From Polyangiaceae bacterium (GTDB taxonomy: Bacteria > Myxococcota_A > Polyangia > Polyangiales > Polyangiaceae), in contig CANJMI010000006.1 of assembly GCA_947475525.1 (NCBI GenBank), forward strand, positions 140,162 to 204,161: a stretch of 64,000 nt of DNA, given 5' to 3'. Positions 38,318-47,153 of the stretch are shown one piece after another. The position numbers and the translations under genes are program-made. The notes beneath the pieces are model-generated. The model worked only from the letters and a program-made list of their open reading frames with translations. It ran no database searches and was not told the DNA's origin. Positions within the stretch are counted from its first letter, which is position 1, and the number at the start of each line of letters is the position of its first letter.

Positions 38318-39318
38318 AAGCTGCCGACGAGCGACAGTCCGACGAGCGACGGCGCGAGGATCGGCCGAACGACGAGTGCCTGAGGCGCGCCTTCGTCCGT
38401 CGGCTCACGTCCGAGTTGCGCGGCGATCAGCAGCACGACGCCCGCCGCGGAAACGACCCCACCGGATGCGAGGAGCACGCTCGCGGAGTTTGCGGTGAAC
38501 GTCAGGCGGTCGACGTCGCCGCTGCGAGCTGTCTCGCATGCGCGCGCCCCATCCGAATCGGGTGGTGTACAAACGTGTTCGAGGGTGCGGTCCATCTCCA
38601 CGGAGCGCACGGCTTGCACAGCCCCGGCGAGCAACGCCGCCAGGCCAACGCCGCCGAGCACAACTCCCGCAATGACTTTTTTACGCCCCGCGTCCGACTC
38701 GCCCTCGCGCTCGGCGAGGACGGGCACAAGGACGGTGAGTCTCGAGCCGTCCGCCGCGATGGGCACCATTGATGACCACGGCGCGTAGCCTTTGGCGCTC
38801 GCCTCGACGAGATGCTCTCCAGGGTCCACTGGGAGCGGCACCCCGAAACCCACCGCGGGGAGCGATTGCGAATCGATGCGCACGGCAACATCCGCGTGCT
38901 GCGGCGAGACCTCGACGCTGATGCGCGACAAGGTCTTCTCGAGGGTGTCGGCGAGGTCCTGGGCTCCGCGCCTTCGACCCTCATCGCCGCGCTGGTTCGC
39001 GAGGGTCGCGGCCGCGCGGAACTCGGTCCACGCGGTCGCAGTCTTGCCGTTTTTTTCGTGGCATCGCGCGACATTGAGCAGCGCTCCGACGGACGGATCG
39101 GCCGCCTGGCTTGCGCTGAATGCCGCGCACGCCGCCGCCTCATCGCCCCGCGTGAGCGCGACTTTCCCTTCCTCGAAAAGTTGCTCTGCGAGCGCCGGGT
39201 TACGGCGCCCTCCGCCTGCCGCGAAGGACGCGGAACTGAGCAAAAACGCTAGGCCACCGAACACGAGGGGAATGGCCACGTTGCGCGGCCGCGTTAGGCG
39301 AAGCACCACACGACGCAC
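38314..39318 (-). CDS. TPR/PEGA-type membrane protein next to a Ser/Thr kinase
   Basis: 334-residue exported or membrane protein. The start GTG at 39318 gives the signal RNVAIPLVFGGLAFLLSSASFA. Residues about 40-120 look like a TPR-type helical region (LAEQLFEEGKVALTRGDEAAACAAFSAS... NVARCHEKNGKTATAWTEF), followed by a beta-rich PEGA-like part (VRIDSQSLPAVGFGVPLPVDPGEHLVEASAKGY). Two membrane segments near the C-terminus: VIAGVVLGGVGLAALLAGAV and SVLLASGGVVSAAGVVLLIAAQ. Such proteins often follow kinase genes in myxobacteria. 13 bases past the kinase stop, so likely co-transcribed. Longer in-frame ATG starts at 39396/39378 inside the kinase gene are less likely. Confidence 0.78.
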   Translation of the reverse strand: MRRVVLRLTRPRNVAIPLVFGGLAFLLSSASFAAGGGRRNPALAEQLFEEGKVALTRGDEAAACAAFSASQAADPSVGALLNVARCHEKNGKTATAWTEFRAAATLANQRGDEGRRRGAQDLADTLEKTLSRISVEVSPQHADVAVRIDSQSLPAVGFGVPLPVDPGEHLVEASAKGYAPWSSMVPIAADGSRLTVLVPVLAEREGESDAGRKKVIAGVVLGGVGLAALLAGAVQAVRSVEMDRTLEHVCTPPDSDGARACETARSGDVDRLTFTANSASVLLASGGVVSAAGVVLLIAAQLGREPTDEGAPQALVVRPILAPSLVGLSLVGSF

Positions 39319-39331
39319 CGCTCGCTGGACC

Positions 39332-41302
39332 TCAGTCGATCGTCGTCGGGATTTTCCGCTTGCCGCTAATGACGCCATGCTCCGGCACCGCTGCACGGTC
39401 GGACCCTACCACCGAGTTTGCCCCAGGCGGCTCGACAAAGCGTGCCGAACCGGCTCCGCGGGCGGGGACGATGATCCGCGTCACGCTTGAGGCCTCCGCG
39501 CGAGGCGCAGCGAGGACGTCGACGGGATCGATCGGCGGCGCGTGGCTCATCGCGGTCAACGGCACCGCGCTCACGTCGGAGGCTGCCGTCGAGCGTCGCC
39601 CGGTGTTGACCATGACCACGACCGCGAGCACGACGACGAGCAGAGCGAGTCCGACAAAGAGGGTCACCAAACGACCTTGTGCTCGTCGCGGATTCAGATG
39701 GATTCGCGGTGCGGTCGATGGGTTCGTGCCCACGGCCACCATCGTCGGGGCGCGAGCCTGGGACTGCCCTGCGACGGCGACGGCGACATCAGCGGGTGCA
39801 CCCGCCCATGGTGAACCGAGAGGTTCTGGGGCAGCGACGGCAGCGGGCGGCGACGGGCGCGGCAGCTCGTCGGGCAGCGGGCGAGGTGCCGCGAGTGTTG
39901 GAGACCGGTTCGGGTCAAACGCGGCCGTCGGAGTGTCGGCGCGCGGGCGCATCGGCGGCGAAGCCAGAACAGGCGGGCGCATCGGCTGCGAAGCCAGACC
40001 GGGCGGGCGCATCGGCGGTGGAGCCCGACCGGGTGGGCGCATCGGCGGTGGAGCCCGACCGGGTGGGCGCATCGGCGGCGGAGCCAGACCGGGCGGGCCG
40101 ACCAACTTGGCTTCGGGGGCGACGAGCGCAGCAGTTGGCGACGCCGCTCGTTCGGCCGCATCGAGCACCGCGTGCGCACGTCGAATTTCGGTGGCGAGCG
40201 CGGCGTCCGACGCCAGGTCCGCCGTCAGGACTTCCCCGAGGTTTTGTGTCGCGTCGCTCGTGGGTGCAATCGTCAGCGACTCGATCGTCCCATCGACTTC
40301 GATTCCAGCGCTGCGCAGCACCAGGGAGGCACGCTTGGCCGCGACGCGCCCTTCGCGGTGCGCGAAAGGACTCAGCCGGACGGCGAAGTCACCTACGTTC
40401 GGGAAGCGCTTGGTCGGGTCTTTTTGCAAACACGCACGCAGCACGGCCTCGAGCGCTATCGGTACTTCGCTGCGGTAGAGGGCCATCGGAGGCGGCTCCG
40501 CGTCGAGCACCCGCGCGCAAATTTCGGCGAGTTTGTCGCCCCGGAAGGGAGGCTGCCCGGTGATCAGTTCATACAGGATCACGGCGAGCGCCCAGAGGTC
40601 GGCCGGCGGCCCCACATCCGCTGCACCCAACCATTGCTCCGGAGACATGTAATGCGGCGTACCCATCACTTGGTTGGCGGTGGTCAGCGCGCGCGCGCCG
40701 GAAGACGTTCGGACCTTCGAGAGCCCGAAGTCCAGGACCTTCACCGCTGGCGAGCCATCGGGTCGATGGGTCACGAATAGATTCTCGGGTTTCAGATCGC
40801 GGTGGACGATCCCTTGGGCGTGAGCCTCCGCCACCGCGTCGCAGGCTTGCAAGATGTAGTCGACCGCATCGCCGATCGGCAGTCGCTTGAGCTCAGCGAG
40901 GATGTCCGCGAGATCGGACCCTTCGAGGTACTCCATCACGATGAACGGCATGCCGGATTCGGTCTCGCCGACGTCGATGACGCGCACGGCGTGCTCGCCT
41001 TTGAGCTTGAAAGTCGCCCTGGCCTCACGTCCGAAACGCTCGCGCGCTGCCTCCGCGTCCCCGCCCGTTGGCAACAAGAACTTGATGGCCACGCGCTCGT
41101 CGAAGTCGAGGTGCCACGCCTGGACCACGACCCCCATGCCGCCGCGTCCGATCACGCGCTCGACGCGGTACTTCTGCGCCACGACATCTCCCGGAGAGAG
41201 GGCGCCGCCTAGCGTGTCTTCCCAGGAGTTTCGTTCCAGCATGGCAGGTGCTGCGCTCCGCTCAGCGCCAAAAAACCGAAGGATAGCACGAGTCAGCCCC
41301 AT
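39332..41302 (-). CDS. Ser/Thr protein kinase with membrane anchor and Pro/Met repeat linker
   Basis: 656-residue eukaryotic-type kinase. Gly loop IGRGGMGVVV, Lys in VAIKFLL, catalytic HRDLKPENLF, DFGLSK and the GTPHYMSPEQ activation segment are all intact (kinase domain about 45-310). A linker follows with five to six units of PPMRPPGRAP (30-bp repeat), then a single membrane helix LVTLFVGLALLVVVLAVVVMV (about 565) and a short extracellular tail of 70 residues. Receptor-like topology. Start at 41302 (ATG) or 41242 (MLERNSWED) cannot be decided; neither has a good ribosome site. A TPR/PEGA gene follows; FHA protein 2 kb away is a possible partner. Confidence 0.93.
   Translation of the reverse strand: MGLTRAILRFFGAERSAAPAMLERNSWEDTLGGALSPGDVVAQKYRVERVIGRGGMGVVVQAWHLDFDERVAIKFLLPTGGDAEAARERFGREARATFKLKGEHAVRVIDVGETESGMPFIVMEYLEGSDLADILAELKRLPIGDAVDYILQACDAVAEAHAQGIVHRDLKPENLFVTHRPDGSPAVKVLDFGLSKVRTSSGARALTTANQVMGTPHYMSPEQWLGAADVGPPADLWALAVILYELITGQPPFRGDKLAEICARVLDAEPPPMALYRSEVPIALEAVLRACLQKDPTKRFPNVGDFAVRLSPFAHREGRVAAKRASLVLRSAGIEVDGTIESLTIAPTSDATQNLGEVLTADLASDAALATEIRRAHAVLDAAERAASPTAALVAPEAKLVGPPGLAPPPMRPPGRAPPPMRPPGRAPPPMRPPGLASQPMRPPVLASPPMRPRADTPTAAFDPNRSPTLAAPRPLPDELPRPSPPAAVAAPEPLGSPWAGAPADVAVAVAGQSQARAPTMVAVGTNPSTAPRIHLNPRRAQGRLVTLFVGLALLVVVLAVVVMVNTGRRSTAASDVSAVPLTAMSHAPPIDPVDVLAAPRAEASSVTRIIVPARGAGSARFVEPPGANSVVGSDRAAVPEHGVISGKRKIPTTID
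39945..40094. repeat. 30-bp tandem repeat, five copies
   Basis: Five near-identical 30-base units starting GGGCGCATCGGCGG (plus strand) in the kinase gene; each codes ten residues around PMRPPGRAPP. The unit preserves the frame, so unit gain or loss would alter the distance between kinase domain and membrane helix. Confidence 0.88.
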
Positions 41303-41330
41303 TCATCGCATTGGAGGCGACGGCGGGCGG

Positions 41331-41711
41331 TCAGCCGCCGCGTAATTTCCCCATGTCTCGCCGGTCGCGTTTCGTTGGACGACCCGCGCCGCGTTCACGT
41401 CGGGCGAAGGGCGCGGCGTACTCGCGTGGGGGAGGCGGCGGACTGTGGTCGTCGTAGAGCGCACGCGCCACGGGAGCCCCGCCCCGCACTTCAGAGAGGC
41501 CCTTCACCTCGAGGATGCGCAATCCTCCAGGCGTCACGATCTCCAATGTTTCGCCGCTACGTACGACCTTCGAGGGCTTCACGTTCTCACCGGCGACTTT
41601 GACGTGCCCAGCGTCGCAAGCCTTCGCCGCAAGCGACCGTGTCTTGAATATCCGCGCGGCCCAGAGCCACTTGTCGACGCGAACCCCGCCGAGCGGCATC
41701 GAGGTCGTCAC
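41331..41711 (-). CDS. hslR: S4-domain RNA-binding protein, Hsp15-like
   Basis: 126-residue protein like heat-shock protein 15, which binds free 50S subunits carrying nascent chains. S4 motif VRVDKWLWAARIFKTRSLAAKACDAGHVKV, then KPSKVVRSGETLEIVTPGG and a basic tail GRPTKRDRRDMGKL as in Hsp15. The GTG at 41711 has GGAGG 8 bases upstream and overlaps the permease stop (GTGA); the ATG at 41699 has no ribosome site. Co-transcribed with the amino-acid permease. Confidence 0.92.
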   Translation of the reverse strand: MTTSMPLGGVRVDKWLWAARIFKTRSLAAKACDAGHVKVAGENVKPSKVVRSGETLEIVTPGGLRILEVKGLSEVRGGAPVARALYDDHSPPPPPREYAAPFARRERGAGRPTKRDRRDMGKLRGG

Positions 41712-43003
41712 CGTACGAGCCTCCAGACGAGGAGGCCCGCAGCAACGGTCCCCAAGCCAACGAGCCCCGCCGCAGGGCGCGCGTACAGGCCCATCCCGGC
41801 ACTCCATAGCGCGATAGCGACGAAGATCGCCGGGGCGACCGGATAGCCGGGCATGCGGAAAGCACCGACGAGGCCTCGGCGCCGCAGCACGAAGATGCTC
41901 CCGACCGCCAGAGCCTCCATGATGGCGAGCGTGAAGCCAATGTACTCGAGGAGGCGGTTTACATCGACGTGCAGCATCGCGAGCGCGATGACTCCCTGCG
42001 CCAAGGTGGCAGCGAAAGGACCACCGCTTCCGCGCCGCTGCGTAAGCCAGTTGAGCCGAGGATAGTCCCGTCCGGCGGCTTCGTAGACCCGCGGGCCGGT
42101 GACGATCATCGCGCCTGCCGTCGAGACCAGTCCCATCGCGATGATCCCTGCGACGATGCTGCCTCCACGCTCGCCGAACAAATGGACCGCGGCCACCCGA
42201 GCGATCTCGAAATTTCCGCGCAGCTCGCTCATCGGTGCCGACGACAAGAACGCCGCATTGATGAGAACGTAGAGAATGGTGACGAGGAGCGTTCCGCCGA
42301 CGAGTGCACGCGGCAGCACCTTCTCGGGATTCTTTATCTCGCCTGCGACGTAACTCGACGAACCCCAGCCCGTGTACGCGAAGCTCACGACGAGCAGACC
42401 GAGCGCGAAGTTTGGCGTGCAGACAACTGCCGCCACAGGTTGCTCACCGGCTGCGATTCGCGAAGGCTGACCGAGCAAGAGTCCGACAACCGCGAACCCG
42501 AGGACGAGCAGCACCTTGCCGATCGTCATCGCATCTTGAAACCCCGCGCTCGCCGAGACGCGCCACATGTTGAGGACGCTCAACAAAACGATGAGGACCG
42601 CGGCGACGTTTGTCGGGTCGAGCTCGGGAAAGAACCCGCGCATGTACAAACCAAACACCTTGGTTATAGCCGCCGTCGGCGCGGCGAACCCGACGAGGAG
42701 CGAGACCCATGCGGACACGAAGCCGAGCGCGGGATGATAGAGCTTGCTGAGAAACTGGTACTCTCCGCCGTTGCTGGCGAGCGTCACGCTGAGTTCAGCA
42801 TACGTAAACGCGCCGCAGAGGGCGTACGCCCCCCCGATGACCCAACAGAGGAGGACCGCCATCGGTGACGGAATGGTCGTCAGCAAGTTGCCGGTCGTGA
42901 TGAACACGCCGCCGCCGATCATGCTCGCGACGACGAGCGCGGTCGCGGTCAGCGTGCCAATCGTTCGCTTTGGCTCCAGGGATGCCTGGTCTGCGCTCGA
43001 CAT
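41708..43003 (-). CDS. APC-superfamily amino-acid permease
   Basis: 431-residue inner-membrane transporter with about 12 helices. The first helix carries the consensus TATALVVASMIGGGVFITTG, with GGAYALCGAFTYAELSVTLASNGGEYQFL and VVSFAYTGWGSSSYVAGEIKNPEKVLPRAL further on, as in the LAT/APC group. The substrate is probably an amino acid; no specificity can be read. ATG at 43003. Divergent from the ABC exporter across 54 bases. Confidence 0.92.
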   Translation of the reverse strand: MSSADQASLEPKRTIGTLTATALVVASMIGGGVFITTGNLLTTIPSPMAVLLCWVIGGAYALCGAFTYAELSVTLASNGGEYQFLSKLYHPALGFVSAWVSLLVGFAAPTAAITKVFGLYMRGFFPELDPTNVAAVLIVLLSVLNMWRVSASAGFQDAMTIGKVLLVLGFAVVGLLLGQPSRIAAGEQPVAAVVCTPNFALGLLVVSFAYTGWGSSSYVAGEIKNPEKVLPRALVGGTLLVTILYVLINAAFLSSAPMSELRGNFEIARVAAVHLFGERGGSIVAGIIAMGLVSTAGAMIVTGPRVYEAAGRDYPRLNWLTQRRGSGGPFAATLAQGVIALAMLHVDVNRLLEYIGFTLAIMEALAVGSIFVLRRRGLVGAFRMPGYPVAPAIFVAIALWSAGMGLYARPAAGLVGLGTVAAGLLVWRLVR

Positions 43004-43057
43004 TTCCGCAGACTATTCCACGAATTGGTCGGTCGTGCGACAAAGCCTTCGCCGCTT

Positions 43058-43852
43058 ATGAACGACCCGAACATGAACGACCCGAACGTCGTCATCGCCG
43101 CCGAGAGTCTCGGCAAGAGTTACGGCGCGCTTACCGCCGTTGCGGGAATCAACTTTCGCATTCACCGGGGCGAGTGCTTCGGCTTTCTCGGGCCCAATGG
43201 GGCCGGCAAGACCTCGACTATGCGGATGATGCAGGCGGTCATGGCCCCGACGTCCGGGACGCTTCGGGTCCTCGGGCTGGACGTTGCCCGCGAAGGCAAA
43301 GCCGTGCGTCAGCGCATCGGCGTCTGCCCCCAAACAGACAACCTCGACGTCGATCTGCGCGTTCGCGAGAATCTGCTCGTCTACGCGAGTTACTACGGCC
43401 TATCGAGGAGCGAGCGCGAGCGCCGCGCAGATGAATTGCTCGTCTTCGCGGATCTCGAAGCGAAGGCGAATGCGCGAGTTCCCGAACTCTCCGGCGGCAT
43501 GAAGCGGCGACTCACGATCGCCCGGGCGCTCGTCAACCGCCCCGAAGTGCTGCTCCTCGACGAGCCGACGACCGGCCTCGATCCGCAAGCGCGCCAACAA
43601 CTCTGGCAAAAGCTACGCGAGCTGAAGGAATCCGGCGTGACGATGGTCCTCTCGACCCATTACATGGAGGAGGCCGAACGGCTCTGCGACCGCCTCGTGA
43701 TCATGGACCACGGAAAAATCCTCACGGAAGGCACTCCACGCGCGCTCGTCGAGAGTCACGTCGGCCGCGAGGTCGCGACCCCAAGTCAGGTGCGACCGGC
43801 CGGCCTCGAGGATGTCTTCCTCCACTTGACCGGACGGGGCCTCGACGCGTGA
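43058..43852 (+). CDS. ABC-2 type exporter, ATP-binding protein
   Basis: 264-residue ATPase of the DrrA/NodI type: Walker A GPNGAGKTSTM, signature LSGGMKRRL, Walker B LLLDEPTTGLDP, H-loop STHYMEEAERL. It lacks the C-terminal extension of larger DrrA proteins. The N-terminus holds a 15-base direct repeat, so there are two ATG starts at 43058 and 43073 (MNDPN repeated). The permease gene follows with a 4-base overlap. Efflux of lipids, polyketides or drugs is typical; the cargo here is unknown. Confidence 0.94.
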   Translation: MNDPNMNDPNVVIAAESLGKSYGALTAVAGINFRIHRGECFGFLGPNGAGKTSTMRMMQAVMAPTSGTLRVLGLDVAREGKAVRQRIGVCPQTDNLDVDLRVRENLLVYASYYGLSRSERERRADELLVFADLEAKANARVPELSGGMKRRLTIARALVNRPEVLLLDEPTTGLDPQARQQLWQKLRELKESGVTMVLSTHYMEEAERLCDRLVIMDHGKILTEGTPRALVESHVGREVATPSQVRPAGLEDVFLHLTGRGLDA

Positions 43853-44628
43853 GGCGCGCGAAGATGCAGCCATTCTTTCGAGGAGCGTGGGCGGTGGCCG
43901 CGCGCAACCTTCGGGTGTGGCGCACGATGGCCCTCGCGAGCGTGCTCGGAAACTTCGGCGAGCCGATCCTCTACTTGCTCGCGATGGGGTTCGGCCTCGG
44001 TCGGGTGGTTCCGCCCCTCGACGGCATGACGTACGCGGAGTTCATTGCGCCGGGGCTCGTTGTCTCGACTGTGATGTACACCGCCACCTTCGAGATGACC
44101 TACGGCTCGTACACGCGGATGGCCGAACAAGGTGTCTGGGACGCGATCCTCGCCACGCCCGTCACGCCAACGGAGCTCTGCATGGGGGAGCTTATCTACG
44201 CTGGAGTCAAGGCGGGGGTAGGTGCGGTTGCGGTGTTGCTCGTCGTCGCCGCGTTCGGGCTCGTGCAGTCGCCGCTGGCGGTGTTCGTCCTGCCGCTCGG
44301 CTTCGTCGCGGGCGTGCTGTTCGCTTCGATGGCGCTTGCCGTCACCACGGTCTCGAAGAGCTACGAGGCGTTCAATTACTATTTCACGCTCGTCGTCGCG
44401 CCGATGTTCCTCTTCAGCGGGATCTTCTTCCCGCTCGAGGGCTCTCCGCGCTGGTTGAAGCTCTTCGCTCAAGTGCTGCCGCTAACGCACGTCGTCCAGG
44501 TGTCACGCGCCTGCCTGCGGGGCACGTTCGACGGGACCGCCGCGGTCCACGTGGCCGTGGTCCTCGCGATGACGTGCGGGGGGGTCGCCCTGGCCGCGGC
44601 GGGAGCTCGCCGGAGGCTCAATCACTGA
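43849..44628 (+). CDS. ABC-2 type exporter, permease (DrrB/NodJ-like)
   Basis: 259-residue membrane partner of the ATPase, with six helices. The NodJ-like pattern is clear: NFGEPILYLLAMGFGLG, YAEFIAPGLVVSTVMYTATFEMTYGSYTRM, WDAILATPVTPTELCMGE, and FLFSGIFFPLEGSPRWLKLFAQVLPLTHVVQVSRA. GTG at 43849 overlaps the ATPase stop (GTGA); ATG at 43864 is a possible alternative. Its end overlaps the convergent YwaF-like gene by 11 bases. Confidence 0.93.
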   Translation: MRRAKMQPFFRGAWAVAARNLRVWRTMALASVLGNFGEPILYLLAMGFGLGRVVPPLDGMTYAEFIAPGLVVSTVMYTATFEMTYGSYTRMAEQGVWDAILATPVTPTELCMGELIYAGVKAGVGAVAVLLVVAAFGLVQSPLAVFVLPLGFVAGVLFASMALAVTTVSKSYEAFNYYFTLVVAPMFLFSGIFFPLEGSPRWLKLFAQVLPLTHVVQVSRACLRGTFDGTAAVHVAVVLAMTCGGVALAAAGARRRLNH

Positions 44629-45304
44629 GTCGCTCGGGACGGAATAACCGAAGCGGCGCACAGGCGACGCAAAAGACCGCGAGCGCAATCCATTCGCACG
44701 TCACGATGTAGAGCGGCCAGGGTCCGAACCAGTCGAGAGGCGTCGCCGTCCCTGGTTTTTGTCGCAGATACATGAAGTTCGCGCCGCTCACCCAGTCGAC
44801 TGCGCCGATGCCGAGAGCCACCACGTTGAGCCACAAGAGCGCGCGAAGCGGTGTCCAGGCGCGTGGCCGAATGCCCATCGCAACGAGCGTGCCGGCAGCC
44901 ACGACGAGCCCGCCGTGCTGCGCGAAGTAGAGCAGCCATCGCCAATGCGGAAAGCCCTCGGCGACATCGGGAGTGAGGAGCGCCGGGAGTGTTCCCGCAA
45001 TGCTCCAAGCGTAGGTGAGTTCAAAGGCGAGCGGGTGGCGCGTGAGAAGCGCGACGACCGCAAGCGGGACCGCGACATCGCAGAGTTGCAAGGGAGCGTA
45101 GGAACGCCAGGACACGCCGGCACGCGCGTCGAGGATCATCAAGAGGAGGAGGGCTAGCGGCAACGTGACGGCGAGGATGCCGCGGATTGTCGCCGCCGCG
45201 CGCGGCCCCGAACGGACGCCAAACGCGCACGCTGCCGTGACGGCACCCACGATGCCGAGCGCGACCAGGTGAGCGAAAGCAAACGGCCGTAGCGGGGCGT
45301 CCAC
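44618..45304 (-). CDS. YwaF/TIGR02206-family membrane protein
   Basis: 228-residue protein with about six membrane segments. Signature pieces are YAPLQLCDVAVPLAVVAL, FHWRW-like FPHWRWLLYFAQHGGLV, and NFMYLRQKPGTATPLDWFGPWPLYI, which mark the YwaF family of integral membrane proteins with unknown role. GTG at 45304 is taken since the hydrophobic part starts just after it; a GTG at 45370 would add 22 basic residues. Divergent from the cytidylyltransferase gene. Confidence 0.85.
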   Translation of the reverse strand: MDAPLRPFAFAHLVALGIVGAVTAACAFGVRSGPRAAATIRGILAVTLPLALLLLMILDARAGVSWRSYAPLQLCDVAVPLAVVALLTRHPLAFELTYAWSIAGTLPALLTPDVAEGFPHWRWLLYFAQHGGLVVAAGTLVAMGIRPRAWTPLRALLWLNVVALGIGAVDWVSGANFMYLRQKPGTATPLDWFGPWPLYIVTCEWIALAVFCVACAPLRLFRPERLSD

Positions 45305-45420
45305 GGGAAGCAGTCTGGCCGACCTCGGCTGTGCGGGGAACCTCCTCGATCGCGGAAGAGGTCGCCTCACGCTCGCCCCTTCCCGCTTGACCCCCTCGCG
45401 GTCGCCGTTTACCCGAAGGC

Positions 45421-46164
45421 ATGCGCGCCTTGATTCTCGCCGCCGGCGTCGGCAGCCGACTCATGCCTTTGACCGCCGACCGACCGAAGGCGCTCGTCTT
45501 GGTCGCGGGGGTCGCGCTGCTCGAACGGATGCTCGCCGCGTGTGCCAAGGCGGGCGCCGACGAAGCCGTCGTCGTGACGGGATACCTCGACAAAAAGCTG
45601 GACGCCTGGCTCGAGGCGACCCCGCTTCCGCTGCCCGTCCGCACGGTCTTCAACCCCGAACACGCCACGATAAACAACGCTCACTCGTTGTGGGTCGCGC
45701 GCGCCGCCCTGGCAGGAGACGACTTCGTCAAGCTCGACGGCGACCTCTTGCTCTCGCCGGCGCTACTCACCCGTTTGATCGATGCGCCTTGGCCCACAGC
45801 GGCCCTCGTCGATGCACGGGCGCACCTCGACGCTGAAGCGATGAAGGCGGTCGTTCGCCCCGACGGGACAATCGGCGCGTTTGGAAAATGGCTCACCGTG
45901 GCTGAATCTACGGGGGAGTCGATCGGTGTCGAGCGCATCGGCCGCGCGGACGCTGGGGCTCTCTTCGACGCTATCGAAGAGGTCGTGCACCGCGAAGGCA
46001 ATCACTCGGCTTACTACGAGGACGTCTACCATCGGTTGATTCAGCGCGGCTGGCAGATGGGCTCGCTCGACACCGGCGGCTTACCGTGGACGGAGATCGA
46101 CGATGCGGTCGACCTCGAGCGCGCGCACGGCGTGGCAGAGCGCATCGCGGAGGCTCGAGCATGA
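45421..46164 (+). CDS. Sugar/alcohol-phosphate cytidylyltransferase-like nucleotidyltransferase
   Basis: 247-residue nucleotidyltransferase: GVGSRLMPLTADRPKALV is the NTP-binding loop with its Lys, KLDGDLLL carries the metal Asp, NNAHSLW and WTEIDDAVDLERA are found in LicC-like phosphocholine and inositol-phosphate cytidylyltransferases. It probably makes a CDP-alcohol (CDP-inositol or CDP-choline type). The next gene, a CDP-alcohol phosphatidyltransferase, overlaps by 4 bases (ATGA), so the pair likely acts in sequence, as in the fused IPCT-DIPPS enzymes of thermophiles. The exact alcohol cannot be read. Confidence 0.86.
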   Translation: MRALILAAGVGSRLMPLTADRPKALVLVAGVALLERMLAACAKAGADEAVVVTGYLDKKLDAWLEATPLPLPVRTVFNPEHATINNAHSLWVARAALAGDDFVKLDGDLLLSPALLTRLIDAPWPTAALVDARAHLDAEAMKAVVRPDGTIGAFGKWLTVAESTGESIGVERIGRADAGALFDAIEEVVHREGNHSAYYEDVYHRLIQRGWQMGSLDTGGLPWTEIDDAVDLERAHGVAERIAEARA

Positions 46165-47153
46165 CGGAGAGCGTCGGCGTCGAAACCCCACGGCCGCGCG
46201 GGCTCGTTCAGCGCTGGCGGGCGACGCGCAAAGGCTTCAAGCCTTCCGACGTCGAAGAGCCGATCGATTTTCATTGGCATCGACCACTCGCGGGGCTGCT
46301 CGTCCAGACCATCCAAGACTGGCCGGTGACCCCGAACCAGGTGACGCTCGCATCGGGAGCGGCGAGCCTGGTCGCGGGCCTGCTTATCGGCCTCGGCGGA
46401 TTTTACGGACCAGGGCTGGCCGTCGCCGGCGGCGTGATGTTGCTCGTCTCGATCGTGCTCGACTGTGCCGACGGCCAGCTCGCACGCATTCGTGGAGTTT
46501 CATCCCCCATCGGGCGCGTGCTCGACGGCTTTGTCGACATCGTCGCGCCGTTCTCGGTGATGAACGGGTTCGCGGTCTACCTCCTCCGGCTCGGCTATCC
46601 GCATGCAGCCGTGTGGCCCATCGGCTTGGTCACCTCGTTGAGCTTGGTCTGGCACGCGGGCGCGTACGACGTGCAGAAAAACATCTACCTCCACTGCGCG
46701 ACGCCGAGCTTCAGCCTGGGAGGCGCAACGCTTCTGACACTCGACGACATCCGCGGATACGAGTCCGAACACCGTGCGAAAGGTGAGCATTTTTACGCAT
46801 TTTTGATGAAAGTGTTCGCCAAGTGGACCCTCCCTCAGATGGGGACGATCACGCCGTGGCTTGAAGCGCGGCGCCGTCCAAACACCGACGCCGAGCGTGA
46901 ACTCTTCCGAGCGAGCTTCAAGACACGCATGGCCACGATGGCCTGGCTCGGCTTCGGAACGCACCTTTTCTTACTGACCCTCGCGTGCTGGTTTGCACCC
47001 CTCGGCGGCGCGGCCATTTGGGGCGCATGGTTCGTCATGTTTGGCCCGATGAACGTCGCCTGCATCTGGATCGTGCTGACTCAAAAGCGAGCGGAGCGCG
47101 ACTTCGAAGAGCGCTTAGCCGAGTTGCGAGCTAGGCCGCCGGCGTCACGGTGA
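46161..47153 (+). CDS. CDP-alcohol phosphatidyltransferase family protein
   Basis: 330-residue membrane enzyme. The family signature DG-x2-AR-x8-G-x3-D-x3-D is exact: DGQLARIRGVSSPIGRVLDG followed by FVD (about residues 107-129). Several membrane helices surround it. It transfers a phosphoalcohol from a CDP-activated donor to an acceptor alcohol or lipid. The ATG at 46161 overlaps the preceding cytidylyltransferase stop. Longer than PgsA-type enzymes, with a charged loop after the active site (about 195-265). Its end overlaps the convergent molybdopterin gene by 23 bases. Confidence 0.9.
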   Translation: MTESVGVETPRPRGLVQRWRATRKGFKPSDVEEPIDFHWHRPLAGLLVQTIQDWPVTPNQVTLASGAASLVAGLLIGLGGFYGPGLAVAGGVMLLVSIVLDCADGQLARIRGVSSPIGRVLDGFVDIVAPFSVMNGFAVYLLRLGYPHAAVWPIGLVTSLSLVWHAGAYDVQKNIYLHCATPSFSLGGATLLTLDDIRGYESEHRAKGEHFYAFLMKVFAKWTLPQMGTITPWLEARRRPNTDAERELFRASFKTRMATMAWLGFGTHLFLLTLACWFAPLGGAAIWGAWFVMFGPMNVACIWIVLTQKRAERDFEERLAELRARPPASR

